Shown here piece by piece: positions 18,578 through 27,918 of a stretch of 64,000 bases of DNA (positions are counted from its first letter, which is position 1; each line of letters starts with the position of its first letter). The notes beneath the pieces were generated by a model, which was given only the letters and a program-made list of their open reading frames with translations, had not been told where the DNA came from and did no database searches. The stretch comes from Leeuwenhoekiella palythoae. Its GTDB lineage: Bacteria > Bacteroidota > Bacteroidia > Flavobacteriales > Flavobacteriaceae. The translations under genes were made by a program, and so were the position numbers. The stretch covers positions 1 through 64,000 of the forward strand of contig NZ_FQXT01000003.1 in the NCBI RefSeq assembly GCF_900130045.1, given 5' to 3'.

Positions 18578-21500
18578 ATGACACGGTATAATTTCTTTTT
18601 TGGAATTTTTTGCACTTGCTTTCTTCTGTTATCTTGTGAAGAAAAAAAGCTTTTTACTGAAATTGATGTTCAAAAAGCAGGTCTGAATTTTGAAAACACA
18701 CTCACAGAGAGCGATGAGCAAAATGTGATGACTTACGAATATTTCTATAACGGTGGCGGCGTTGCTGTTGCAGACTTTAATAACGATGGATACGCCGATG
18801 TATATCTTTCAGGAAATCAAGTCAAGAATAAATTGTTTCTCAATCTTGGCCAGTGGCAATTTAAAGAAGTAACAAATTCAGCTCAACTTAATGAAGAAGA
18901 AGGCTGGAAAACAGGCGTTACCGCAGCTGATGTAAATGGTGACGGATTGATGGATATTTATTTATCCTACTCCGGAAATGCAAAAGGGGAAGGTCATACA
19001 GAGCCTATTATAAAGGAATACAAAGGAAGGTCTAACGCTTTATTTATCAATCATGGAAATAACGCAGAAGGTATTCCGGTTTTTAGAGAAATGGCGAAAG
19101 AGTATGGCTTAGATGCATCTGGAACCTTTAGCACGCAAGCTTATTTTTTAGACTATGATTTAGATGGAGACTTAGATATGTTTCTACTCAATCACGCCAA
19201 TAAATTTTACAACACGCTATTAAATGTCAAAACGCTGAGAAATATCAGACATCCCTATTATGGAAACAAACTCTTTGAAAATAGAGGAAACTCATTTGTT
19301 GAGGTTTCAGAAGAAGCAGGTATTAAGGGAACCGGAATAAATTTCGGACTCAGCGCATCTATTAGCGATTTAAACAATGACGGCTATCCTGATATCTATG
19401 TGACGAATGATTATGTAGAGCAGGATTTTTGCTATATCAATAATCAGGATGGAAGCTTTAAAGAAGTTTCAAAGTCAGCATTCGGGCATTTATCAAAATT
19501 TTCGATGGGTTCTGATATTGCCGATTTAAACAATGATCAAAAGCCTGATGTTTTGGTTCTTGATATGTTGCCAGAAGACAATTACCGACAGAAAGTGCTT
19601 AAAGGTCCTGATCAATTCAATAGAGAACGCACTCTTGTTGACAGCGGTTACCATCATCAATATATGCGGAATACGCTTCAATTAAACAGAAGTGTCGCGG
19701 CAGATTCAAGTTTAGCTTTTAGCGAACAGGCACAACTCTCCGGCATTTCAAATACCGATTGGAGCTGGGCTCCCTTATTAGCCGATTTTGATAATGACGG
19801 TCTTAAAGATATTTTTATTACTAACGGCTATTTGAGAGACTTCAGTAATCTCGATTTTACCAATTATACCGTAAATGAGGCGATTAGTCAAGCACAGCAA
19901 AATAATACCAATGTAGATATTGGACTTTTGGTGAGTAAAATGTCCTCGACCAAAGTTTCTAATTATATCTATCAAAATAAGGGTGAAGCGCATTTTGAAA
20001 ATAAGACGGCAGCTTGGGGTTTTGAAAAGAAAACGGTTTCTAATGCCGCAGCTTATGCCGATTTTGATAATGACGGTGACCTCGATTTGATCGTGAATAA
20101 TCTCAACGCTCCAATAGATTTATATGAGAATACTGCCGAAAATCGAAAACATCATTATTTGAAGATCGTGCTTAAGGGGACTTCAAAAAATACTAAAGCT
20201 CTAGGAGCAAAAATTTTGCTTCAATTGAATGATACCACAAGCATTTTTCAAGAGGCCTATTACGGCAGAGGGTATCAAGCTTCGGTAGAACCGGTGTTGA
20301 CCATTGGTTTAGGAGATATTCAGCTCATTCAGGAACTTAAAATAATATGGCCCGGAGGAAAAATTTCAGGGCTTAAAAATGAAAAAGTAGATCAAACACT
20401 AGTTATTGATGAGAAGGATGCACGTGCAAATATTGATTCCGTTTCTGAAGAATCGAAGACCATTTTAAAAGATGTAACTGCGGTATCTAAGCTAAGCTAT
20501 ACCCATCAGGAAAATTCGTACCAAGACTTTAATAGTGAGAATTTAATTCTCTATAGAGCCTCCATGCTGGGCGGGAATGCCAGTGTCGCAGACCTCAATA
20601 ATGATGGTAACGACGATATCTATTTTGAAGCTGCAAAAGATCAACCAGGAGTATTATATCTGGGAAAACCAGACGGTACGGTGGAGATCTTTAATGACAA
20701 TCAACCCTGGCTTGATCCTCAAGCAATAACACAAGAAGATTTAGCATCCCTGTTCTTTGACGCTGATGGAGATGGTGACTTAGACTTGTATGTGGTGAGC
20801 GGAGGAAATGAAGAATTTAACGGAAATGATTTCTATCAAGATCGGTTGTATCTTAATGATGGCGATGCAAAATTTTCTGAAGCCAAAGATGCTCTACCCG
20901 ATATGCGTTTCAGCGGAGGAACTGTAAAAGCTGCGGATTTTGACAATGATGGAGATCTGGACCTATTTGTAGGAGGCAGAATAAGCGGAAAGAATTACCC
21001 AATGAGTCCTATAAGTATGTTGCTTGAAAATACGAGCGACAAGCATATGGTTGCCTTTAAAGAAAAACGCAATTATGATATAGAAAACCTAGGGATGGTT
21101 ACTGATGCGGTTTGGGATGATCTTAATGAAGATGATTTACCAGACCTTATTGTGGTAGGAGAGTGGATGCCGGTTACGATCCTTCTTAATACCAATGGAA
21201 ATCTGTCAAAAAGTGATGATTACAACTTAAATAACAGCACAGGTTGGTGGACATCGATTGTTCCATTTGATTTTGATAATGATGGAGACACAGATTATTT
21301 ATTGGGGAATATGGGGCTCAATTCGCAATTGAAAGCTTCGGTAGAAGAACCTATGCGCTACTATATTCAGGATATTGATAATAATGGCCGAATTGATCCT
21401 ATCTTATCGTATTACATTCAGCATAGGAATTATCCACTAGCCGGTCGTGACGAACTCATTGCTCAAGCTCCCGGATTGAAAAAACACTTTCCGTACTATG

Positions 21501-21952
21501 AAGATTATGCTAAAACCACCACAGAAGAATTACTCGAAGTAGCACAAATCAAACCCCGATTTGTTCTTGATATTAAAGAATTGCGTTCTTCAGTATTAGT
21601 AAATACAGGTAAAGGTTCATTTGATTTGCAGCCTTTACCCAAAGCAGCACAAACTTCAGTAGTGCAAGATTTTATTATAGAAGACTTTAATAATGATGGT
21701 ATAAAAGAAGTCTTGGCAGCGGGTAATTTCTTTCCATTCAAAATAAGCTTAGGACAGATGGATGCTTCTTTTGGTAGCTTACTACAGTTTAAAAATGGAA
21801 AGTGGTTTTCACTTGAAGAAACTGCACAATTAAATTTGCGAGGTGATATTCGCGACCTTAATACACTGCATTTTGCCTCGGGTACAAAAAAACTTTTGGT
21901 TACTCGTAATAATGATTCAGCTAGTTTGCATCGCTTTCCAGAAAATAATTAA
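18578..21952 (+). CDS. FG-GAP/VCBS-repeat (CRTAC1-type) lipoprotein
   Basis: A 1124-residue lipoprotein (lipobox FLLLSC, Cys20) with two blocks of FG-GAP/VCBS propeller repeats recognisable by calcium-binding DxNxDGxxD loops (VADFNNDGYADVYLS, AADVNGDGLMDIYLS, YADFDNDGDLDLIVN, ADLNNDGNDDIYFE, FDADGDGDLDLYVV) separated by an ASPIC/UnbV-like segment around 520-610 (GRGYQASVEPVLTIGLG). Such CRTAC1-family proteins are common next to SusCD loci; binding or surface display of glycan is suspected but no activity is established. It lies after the operon terminator with its own leader and ends on an interlocked stop with the convergent HTCS 2 gene. Confidence 0.88.
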   Translation: MTRYNFFFGIFCTCFLLLSCEEKKLFTEIDVQKAGLNFENTLTESDEQNVMTYEYFYNGGGVAVADFNNDGYADVYLSGNQVKNKLFLNLGQWQFKEVTNSAQLNEEEGWKTGVTAADVNGDGLMDIYLSYSGNAKGEGHTEPIIKEYKGRSNALFINHGNNAEGIPVFREMAKEYGLDASGTFSTQAYFLDYDLDGDLDMFLLNHANKFYNTLLNVKTLRNIRHPYYGNKLFENRGNSFVEVSEEAGIKGTGINFGLSASISDLNNDGYPDIYVTNDYVEQDFCYINNQDGSFKEVSKSAFGHLSKFSMGSDIADLNNDQKPDVLVLDMLPEDNYRQKVLKGPDQFNRERTLVDSGYHHQYMRNTLQLNRSVAADSSLAFSEQAQLSGISNTDWSWAPLLADFDNDGLKDIFITNGYLRDFSNLDFTNYTVNEAISQAQQNNTNVDIGLLVSKMSSTKVSNYIYQNKGEAHFENKTAAWGFEKKTVSNAAAYADFDNDGDLDLIVNNLNAPIDLYENTAENRKHHYLKIVLKGTSKNTKALGAKILLQLNDTTSIFQEAYYGRGYQASVEPVLTIGLGDIQLIQELKIIWPGGKISGLKNEKVDQTLVIDEKDARANIDSVSEESKTILKDVTAVSKLSYTHQENSYQDFNSENLILYRASMLGGNASVADLNNDGNDDIYFEAAKDQPGVLYLGKPDGTVEIFNDNQPWLDPQAITQEDLASLFFDADGDGDLDLYVVSGGNEEFNGNDFYQDRLYLNDGDAKFSEAKDALPDMRFSGGTVKAADFDNDGDLDLFVGGRISGKNYPMSPISMLLENTSDKHMVAFKEKRNYDIENLGMVTDAVWDDLNEDDLPDLIVVGEWMPVTILLNTNGNLSKSDDYNLNNSTGWWTSIVPFDFDNDGDTDYLLGNMGLNSQLKASVEEPMRYYIQDIDNNGRIDPILSYYIQHRNYPLAGRDELIAQAPGLKKHFPYYEDYAKTTTEELLEVAQIKPRFVLDIKELRSSVLVNTGKGSFDLQPLPKAAQTSVVQDFIIEDFNNDGIKEVLAAGNFFPFKISLGQMDASFGSLLQFKNGKWFSLEETAQLNLRGDIRDLNTLHFASGTKKLLVTRNNDSASLHRFPENN

Positions 21953-24900
21953 GACTTAAACTCAGAAGGCAATTTGCCATACATTTCCTTAAAGATCTTT
22001 CTAAAATATTTTGGACTGTTAAAACCAACTTCATAAGCCGCTTGAGAAACAGAGTATTCTTGATTCTCGATCAAGTCAGCGGCTTTTTCCAGTTTTAAAT
22101 TACGCGTATATTCATTGATACTGTAACCCGTGATTGATTTCAATTTTCGGTAAAGTGAGGTTCGGCTCATTCCAAGCTCTTTGGCGATATCAAAAACATT
22201 CTCGTTTTCACTGCCAATATTCGCATGAATGATCGCATCTAGTTTTGCTAAAAATTCTTTTTCCTTGTTCAGTGCTGGGGAATTGCTTTCTTCTGGCTGC
22301 TGCTTCTTTTCTTTGGTTTGCAAAAAGCGCTGAACAGCCTCGCGATTCCGTAAAAGGTTTGAGATCCTCGTTTTTAATAATTGAGGCTGAAAGGGTTTAG
22401 AGATGTAATCATCAGCGCCTTCTTCATACCCCGTCTTTAAGCTTTCCAGATTACCTTTTGCCGTAAGTAGAATAATAGGAATATGACTTGTCGCAAGATC
22501 ATTTTTCAATGCACGGCAAAGATCAATCCCGGTTTTTTTGGGCATCATGATATCTGAAATAATAAGGTCAGGAACAAATTTTTGCGCCTTTTTGATACCT
22601 TCTTCACCATTATTCGCAAAGACGAGATCATAATCTCCTTTTAAAATTTCATCTAAAAAGTTAAGAATATCAGGATTATCATCGATCACCATAACTAAAG
22701 CCCTGTTTTCAGCGGAAGCAATAGACTTGGTGTTATCTTTTTCAGCATTTACAATTTCCGTAGCTAAGTGTAAATCTTTGGTCTCTACTGAATTTTCCTC
22801 TTTTGGTGTTGCCGTAGAAATAGTTTCTGCTTCCGGAATTAACTTAGGAATTTCAACCATAAAGGTTGTTTTTACGTGGGGTGTACTGGTTACTTTTAGA
22901 CTTCCGTTATGCAATTCAGCAAAGCGCTTGGAAAGTGCAAGGCCAATGCCGGTTCCGCTTTTTTGAGTTGCAGTTTCAGAACGATAGTACCAGCTAAAAA
23001 TTTCTTCTAATTCTTGTGGGGCAATCCCTGCACCATTATCACTTACAGAAATATCTATCGTATACTTGTTGATGTATAAATGAACTTCAATGCTACCATC
23101 ATCATCACAATATTTTATAGCGTTAGACAGCAAATTGTTTATAATGACCTTGAGTTTTTCGATATCAAAAAGATAACGTTGTTCAGACTCTTCAATAAAC
23201 GTACGGATTGTGATGTTTTTATCAATTGCCAGAGGAGCATAGTTTTTTACCCATTTCTTAAGATTCGCCGAAAGATTATGATCGCTCAAATTAAGTCTGC
23301 TCAAGCCTTCTTCAGACTTTCTAAACTCTAACAATTTGTTGATCGCAGCAGATAATTTTTTTGCGTTTCGGTTAATGATATTCAATTGTTTTTTGAGGCT
23401 GCGATTGTTGGCATCTGTAATCAAATTATCAAGCGGAGCAAGAATCAACGTGAGCGGTGTTTTTAATTCGTGCGAAAAAGCTGTAAAAAAACGCAAACGT
23501 TCTTCGTTGAGTTCGTGCTCTAATTGCCGCTGCTGTTGCTCTAGAATTAATCTGTTTTTGAGTTTTAAACGTTCAGAAAAATAGCGCGAGATAAGATAAA
23601 TGATAAGCACAAGTGCTAAAATATAGATAACATAGGCCAGCGGTGTTTTCCAAAAAGGAGGATGTATGGTTATTGCCAGCGTTTTGAGTATTTCTTTACC
23701 AGAGCTTGATTCGGTTTTTACTTTAAGGATATAATCACCGGGAGGAACTCCTGTAAAGTTGGCTATTCCCTCTTGTGTGTCTATCCAGAAGTCGTTGTAG
23801 TTTTCAAGTTTATACGAATATGAAAGCGTATTCCCCAATGGGTACTTTAATGCGGTAAAATGAATAGAAAAGGCGTTCTGAAAATAGTCAAATTCTAACG
23901 CATCTTGGTAGGTAATCGCTTTTTGTAAAACCGAATTTTCTTCGGGTGTAATTACTTTGTTCAGTACATTGAGCTGTTTAAAGACAATGTTTTGATCACC
24001 TTCTAAGCGTTCAAGTTCGCTTACATCAATAATTTGAAGACCTTTTAATCCACCCACAAAAACTTTTCCGTCAGTTGTAGAAGCTATAGGCCCAACACCT
24101 TCATTTTGCACATTGCGTAGCGCTGTAAAGTTTTTGAACACATTGTTTTTCAGATCAAAACGATCAATACCGGTGTAGGTGCCAATCCATACAAATTGAT
24201 CTTGCTGAAGCAACAAGCTGTTTATAGTGTTGTTGCTCAAGCCATCATTTTCACTGTAGCTTTTAACTGTTTCATTTTTGGGATCAAAGATTTTAAGACC
24301 GTTATAACGCGTTCCTAAAAGAATGGTTGAATCGTCTACAATTTCTAAAGTGAAAAAAATATTGGTGTTTAGGTTCTTGATATTATCGCTGTTGTAATAA
24401 ATAGCGCTTCCATCAGATGGATTATACCTAATAAGGCCTGAACCAAAAGTCGCTAGCCATAAATACCCATCCTGTTCTTCAATGTCCCGAATGTCTAGCT
24501 TTTCTAAATCAGAAACATAAATGAAGTCTTCTAGAGAATCATCATATTTAAAAAGTCCGCCGCGATTTGTTCCAACCCAAAGGGTACCATTTTTACTTCT
24601 GAATAAGGTGCGCACATCGTTACCGTCTTGCTGGCTTCCTTGAAGAAAATACGTCGACTCTCCGGTTTTATGATTGAGATAATTCAATCCTTTTTGATAG
24701 GTTCCTACCCATATATGTTCATCACCATCTGGCAACAACGCGAGAATACTATTTCCGGAAAGTGGATTGGCAGAATTACTCGACGAACTAAAGGTTTTAA
24801 GCTTTCCCGTATTGAGATCATACAGATCCAGACCTTCGCCATCTGTACCTACCCAGACTTGCGTATTAGATTTTACAGCGATAGCACTCACGCGATCGTC

Positions 24901-26004
24901 ACTAATTGCATAGGGGTAACTGCCATTCTCACTTATGGTTTTGGCAAATTCACCCTTTAAATTCGTGTAGTTTAATCCTGTAGGCGTACCTATCCACATG
25001 CCTTGATCTTTGTCGATAAAAAGACTGGTAACAGATCTGTCAAAAACACTAGCCCCGTCGTTAGTTGGCTGATACCATTGGATATCCAGAGGAATATTTT
25101 CAGTTAACAATGATCGCTTGTTTAAAATATTCAAACCGCCATACCGCGTTCCTACAAAAAGATTTCCGTGTTGATCATCAACGATAGACAAGATATCACT
25201 ATCACTCAAACCTGAGGTTGAAGTGTTTCCTTTATTTAAAAATTTATAGTCTCCAGTAGGAGTGATCACGACTAGACCCTTATTGGTCGCGCCCCAGAGA
25301 TTTTGTGCTTTATCAATATATACTTGATAAACTGTAGCGTTTTTTAATTGTGGGATATCGATCACTTCAGAAGTGTATATTCCTTGCTTACGGGTGATTT
25401 TGTTGAGTCCTTTATCGTAGGTTCCTACCCACAGTACAGAATCACCTTGTGCTGCGATTGACGAGATTTCGTTAGAAGATAAGGCTTCACCATCTTTACT
25501 CAAACCTAGGGTTTTAAATGCTAGAGATGACAGGTATTGAATTCCACCACGGTAAGTGCCAATGATAGGTTGCTTTTGCTCATTTAAAGTCAAAGCACTC
25601 ACGCTATTGTTCAATAAACCGTCGGTGGTGGTAAGCACTTTAAAAGTTTCTGTGGTCAAGTCATAAATATTAAGACCTGCATCGGTTGCAATAAGCAACC
25701 TGTTGTTATCTAAAAGCTGTAATTCTTGAATGTAATTATTAGAGACTCCGGTTTTTTCATCTGCAATATTCTTTCGGAATTTTAAAAACTGCGTCCCGTC
25801 ATATCTATTCAAACCGTCATAGGTTGCGATCCATAAAAAGCCTAAGGAATCCTGAGTGATATCATTGATGACATTATTAGACAGACCATCGCTGGAGTTT
25901 ATTTGATAGAAATACAGATCACTATATTCTTGAGCGTCCTTTTGCGCGAATACAGAAAGTTGAAAACCTAAAAAAATCAGAACACTTAGTAAAGCTGCTC
26001 TCAT
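21949..26004 (-). CDS. Hybrid two-component system sensor/regulator (HTCS 2)
   Basis: Start placed at ATG 26004 because it begins a proper signal peptide (RAALLSVLIFLGFQLSVFAQ); the ATG at 26088 would prepend 28 residues encoded across a terminator-like hairpin. The 1351-residue protein has the same plan as HTCS 1: Reg_prop double propeller, Y_Y_Y domain, single membrane helix, HisKA with His845 (FSHELKTPL), HATPase (NNLLSNAIKY, SDNGAGI, GTGIGLAL), receiver with Asp1151 (ISDIMMP) and SKPF, and an AraC HTH (YSVSQAAYEVGFNSPKYFRKIF). It is strongly similar to HTCS 1 throughout. It is divergent from the GH30 gene, its most likely target. Confidence 0.95.
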   Translation of the reverse strand: MRAALLSVLIFLGFQLSVFAQKDAQEYSDLYFYQINSSDGLSNNVINDITQDSLGFLWIATYDGLNRYDGTQFLKFRKNIADEKTGVSNNYIQELQLLDNNRLLIATDAGLNIYDLTTETFKVLTTTDGLLNNSVSALTLNEQKQPIIGTYRGGIQYLSSLAFKTLGLSKDGEALSSNEISSIAAQGDSVLWVGTYDKGLNKITRKQGIYTSEVIDIPQLKNATVYQVYIDKAQNLWGATNKGLVVITPTGDYKFLNKGNTSTSGLSDSDILSIVDDQHGNLFVGTRYGGLNILNKRSLLTENIPLDIQWYQPTNDGASVFDRSVTSLFIDKDQGMWIGTPTGLNYTNLKGEFAKTISENGSYPYAISDDRVSAIAVKSNTQVWVGTDGEGLDLYDLNTGKLKTFSSSSNSANPLSGNSILALLPDGDEHIWVGTYQKGLNYLNHKTGESTYFLQGSQQDGNDVRTLFRSKNGTLWVGTNRGGLFKYDDSLEDFIYVSDLEKLDIRDIEEQDGYLWLATFGSGLIRYNPSDGSAIYYNSDNIKNLNTNIFFTLEIVDDSTILLGTRYNGLKIFDPKNETVKSYSENDGLSNNTINSLLLQQDQFVWIGTYTGIDRFDLKNNVFKNFTALRNVQNEGVGPIASTTDGKVFVGGLKGLQIIDVSELERLEGDQNIVFKQLNVLNKVITPEENSVLQKAITYQDALEFDYFQNAFSIHFTALKYPLGNTLSYSYKLENYNDFWIDTQEGIANFTGVPPGDYILKVKTESSSGKEILKTLAITIHPPFWKTPLAYVIYILALVLIIYLISRYFSERLKLKNRLILEQQQRQLEHELNEERLRFFTAFSHELKTPLTLILAPLDNLITDANNRSLKKQLNIINRNAKKLSAAINKLLEFRKSEEGLSRLNLSDHNLSANLKKWVKNYAPLAIDKNITIRTFIEESEQRYLFDIEKLKVIINNLLSNAIKYCDDDGSIEVHLYINKYTIDISVSDNGAGIAPQELEEIFSWYYRSETATQKSGTGIGLALSKRFAELHNGSLKVTSTPHVKTTFMVEIPKLIPEAETISTATPKEENSVETKDLHLATEIVNAEKDNTKSIASAENRALVMVIDDNPDILNFLDEILKGDYDLVFANNGEEGIKKAQKFVPDLIISDIMMPKKTGIDLCRALKNDLATSHIPIILLTAKGNLESLKTGYEEGADDYISKPFQPQLLKTRISNLLRNREAVQRFLQTKEKKQQPEESNSPALNKEKEFLAKLDAIIHANIGSENENVFDIAKELGMSRTSLYRKLKSITGYSINEYTRNLKLEKAADLIENQEYSVSQAAYEVGFNSPKYFRKIFKEMYGKLPSEFKS

Positions 26005-26043
26005 GCAAAAATCATATTTGTGTGTGTAAACTTTAAACAAGGT

Positions 26044-26066
26044 AAAAAAAAGGGATGCCTCATCCC
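26044..26066 (-). promoter_or_regulatory. Terminator-like hairpin in HTCS 2 leader
   Basis: Read on the minus strand, GGGATG-AGG-CATCCC (26066-26052) is directly followed by a run of eight T residues (26051-26044). This is intrinsic-terminator architecture located about 40 nt upstream of the HTCS 2 start, where no upstream minus-strand gene needs ending. A consensus -7 box (TACTTTTG, complement of 26157-26164) further upstream would place it in the 5' leader, so attenuation is possible (inference). Confidence 0.5.
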
Positions 26067-26218
26067 AGTGTTTATCTATGTTGAACAATTAGCACCGCAC
26101 TTTCAACCAATTTATACCGCATCTTACTCAATCGAAATAGTGAAAATTGTATGCAACAAAAGTAGTAGTTAAAATCACTTTTGAATACCGAATGGATATT
26201 AAAATTTAAAAACCTGTT

Positions 26219-27799
26219 TTGAAGCTTAAATTTGTTAAAATAGTACTTTTTGTTTTCGCGCTAGGCGGAATTATTGCCTTTGCAAGTTTCAAGCTTAAAA
26301 AGAGTGATCAAGCTACGGGACCTATTGAAGAAGCTATAGAGCTTCATCTGAATCCTAAAGAGACTTTTCAAAAGATTGACAATTTTGGTGCTTCAGATGC
26401 CTGGTCTGTACAATTTGTGGGGAAAAATTGGCCTATACATAAACGCGAGCAAATAGCTGATCTCTTATTCAGTACTCAAATGGATCAAGAGGGAAATCCA
26501 AAAGGAATAGGTCTTAGCTTATGGAGATTGAATTTAGGAGCCGGAAGCGCAGAACAAGGAAAGTCTAGCGGGATTCGCGATGAATGGCGCAGAGCTGAAA
26601 GTTTTCTTACGGAAAATGGCGCCTATGATTGGACTAAACAAAGCGGACAAGTTTGGTTTGCTAAAGCGGCAAAAGAGCGTGGTGTTGAGCAGTTACTTCT
26701 TTTTTCTAACAGTCCGCCGGTTGAATTCACCAATAACGGAAAGGCATATACCAGCAATAAAAAAGAAAGTAATCTAGCTGCAACTAACACCCAAGCCTTT
26801 GCTAAATACCTGGTAGATGTGACCGAAGGATTTGATACTATGGGACTTGAAGTTGATTACATCAGTCCTGTAAATGAACCGCAATGGGATTGGGCCGATG
26901 GTAGTCAGGAGGGTACTCCTTTTTGGAACAATCAGATTAAAGATTTGGTTGTGGCACTCAATCAAGAGCTAAAATCGCGTAAGCTACAGCATACCTTGAT
27001 TGATATTCCAGAAACGGCACAACTCAATTATCTTTTTGAAAATGGAAACAAAACAGGTAGAGCAGATGTGATCCAAACCTTCTTTGATGAGAATTCAAGC
27101 GAATATGTAGGCGATCTTGAGTACCTGAGCAGGTCGGTTTCTGCGCATAGTTATTTTACGACTTCGCCTTTTGAAAGTCTGGTAAAACAGCGCAAAACAC
27201 TTTTTAACGCGGTAAATAAAATTCCTGATCTTCATTTCTGGATGAGTGAATATTGTATTCTTGGCGATAATGCCGGTGAGATCGAAGGTAACGGCAGAGA
27301 TCTTGGGATGACTTCGGCGCTGTATATGGCCAAAGTAATCAATACCGATCTTGTTGTGGCTAATGCGAGTGCCTGGCATTGGTGGACGGCTATTTCACCG
27401 TATGATTATAAAGATGGTTTGATTTACATTGATAAAAATAAAAATGACGGTGAGGTTCTAGAGAGTAAAATGCTATGGACGCTTGGTAATTACAGCAGGT
27501 TTGTTCGTCCCGGCTATACACGCATTCGCATTGAAGATCTTGAAACAAACACGCTGAATGAGAACTTTTTATATTCTGCTTTTAGAAGTCCGGAAAAAGA
27601 TAAAACCGTTCTTGTTTTTGTAAACGACAGCAATACAAATAAAGCAATTAGGCTGAGCAACTATACCGAATCGTATGACGCAAAAAGTTACGTGACTTCA
27701 GCAGAGGCAAATCTTGAATTGACGCCACTACAAACCAAAAACGGATTTGAGATTCCCAAAAAAGCGGTAGTTACCCTAGTACTCGAAACCAAAAATTAA
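26219..27799 (+). CDS. GH30 glycoside hydrolase
   Basis: A 526-residue exported glycosidase starting at TTG 26219; an in-frame TAA at 26207 and the immediate hydrophobic signal segment (KIVLFVFALGGIIAFASF) support this start. The (beta/alpha)8 catalytic domain shows acid/base Glu220 (SPVNEPQWDW) and nucleophile Glu344 (FWMSEYC), followed by a C-terminal beta domain. The opening FQKIDNFGASDAWSVQFVGK is the GH30 pattern. GH30 enzymes of Bacteroidota cleave beta-1,6-glucan, beta-1,6-galactan or xylan; next to a GH43_24-like galactanase, an endo-beta-1,6-galactanase role on arabinogalactan side chains is plausible, but the subfamily was not determined. Followed by a strong terminator. Confidence 0.85.
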   Translation: MKLKFVKIVLFVFALGGIIAFASFKLKKSDQATGPIEEAIELHLNPKETFQKIDNFGASDAWSVQFVGKNWPIHKREQIADLLFSTQMDQEGNPKGIGLSLWRLNLGAGSAEQGKSSGIRDEWRRAESFLTENGAYDWTKQSGQVWFAKAAKERGVEQLLLFSNSPPVEFTNNGKAYTSNKKESNLAATNTQAFAKYLVDVTEGFDTMGLEVDYISPVNEPQWDWADGSQEGTPFWNNQIKDLVVALNQELKSRKLQHTLIDIPETAQLNYLFENGNKTGRADVIQTFFDENSSEYVGDLEYLSRSVSAHSYFTTSPFESLVKQRKTLFNAVNKIPDLHFWMSEYCILGDNAGEIEGNGRDLGMTSALYMAKVINTDLVVANASAWHWWTAISPYDYKDGLIYIDKNKNDGEVLESKMLWTLGNYSRFVRPGYTRIRIEDLETNTLNENFLYSAFRSPEKDKTVLVFVNDSNTNKAIRLSNYTESYDAKSYVTSAEANLELTPLQTKNGFEIPKKAVVTLVLETKN

Positions 27800-27854
27800 C
27801 AAGACACTGTTTAAAGGTTAATTGTAAGTGTGTTTTATACCTTGAGCAGCAAAG

Positions 27855-27881
27855 AGCCCCTTTACTAGGGGCTTTTTTTTT
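27855..27881 (+). terminator. Intrinsic terminator after GH30 gene
   Basis: AGCCCC (27855-27860), 7-nt loop, GGGGCT (27868-27873), then a long T-run. It ends the polysaccharide locus before the convergent cydB gene. Confidence 0.85.
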
Positions 27882-27918
27882 ATGCTTTAAAATCCGCTTA
27901 ATTCTTATTCAGATGTGT

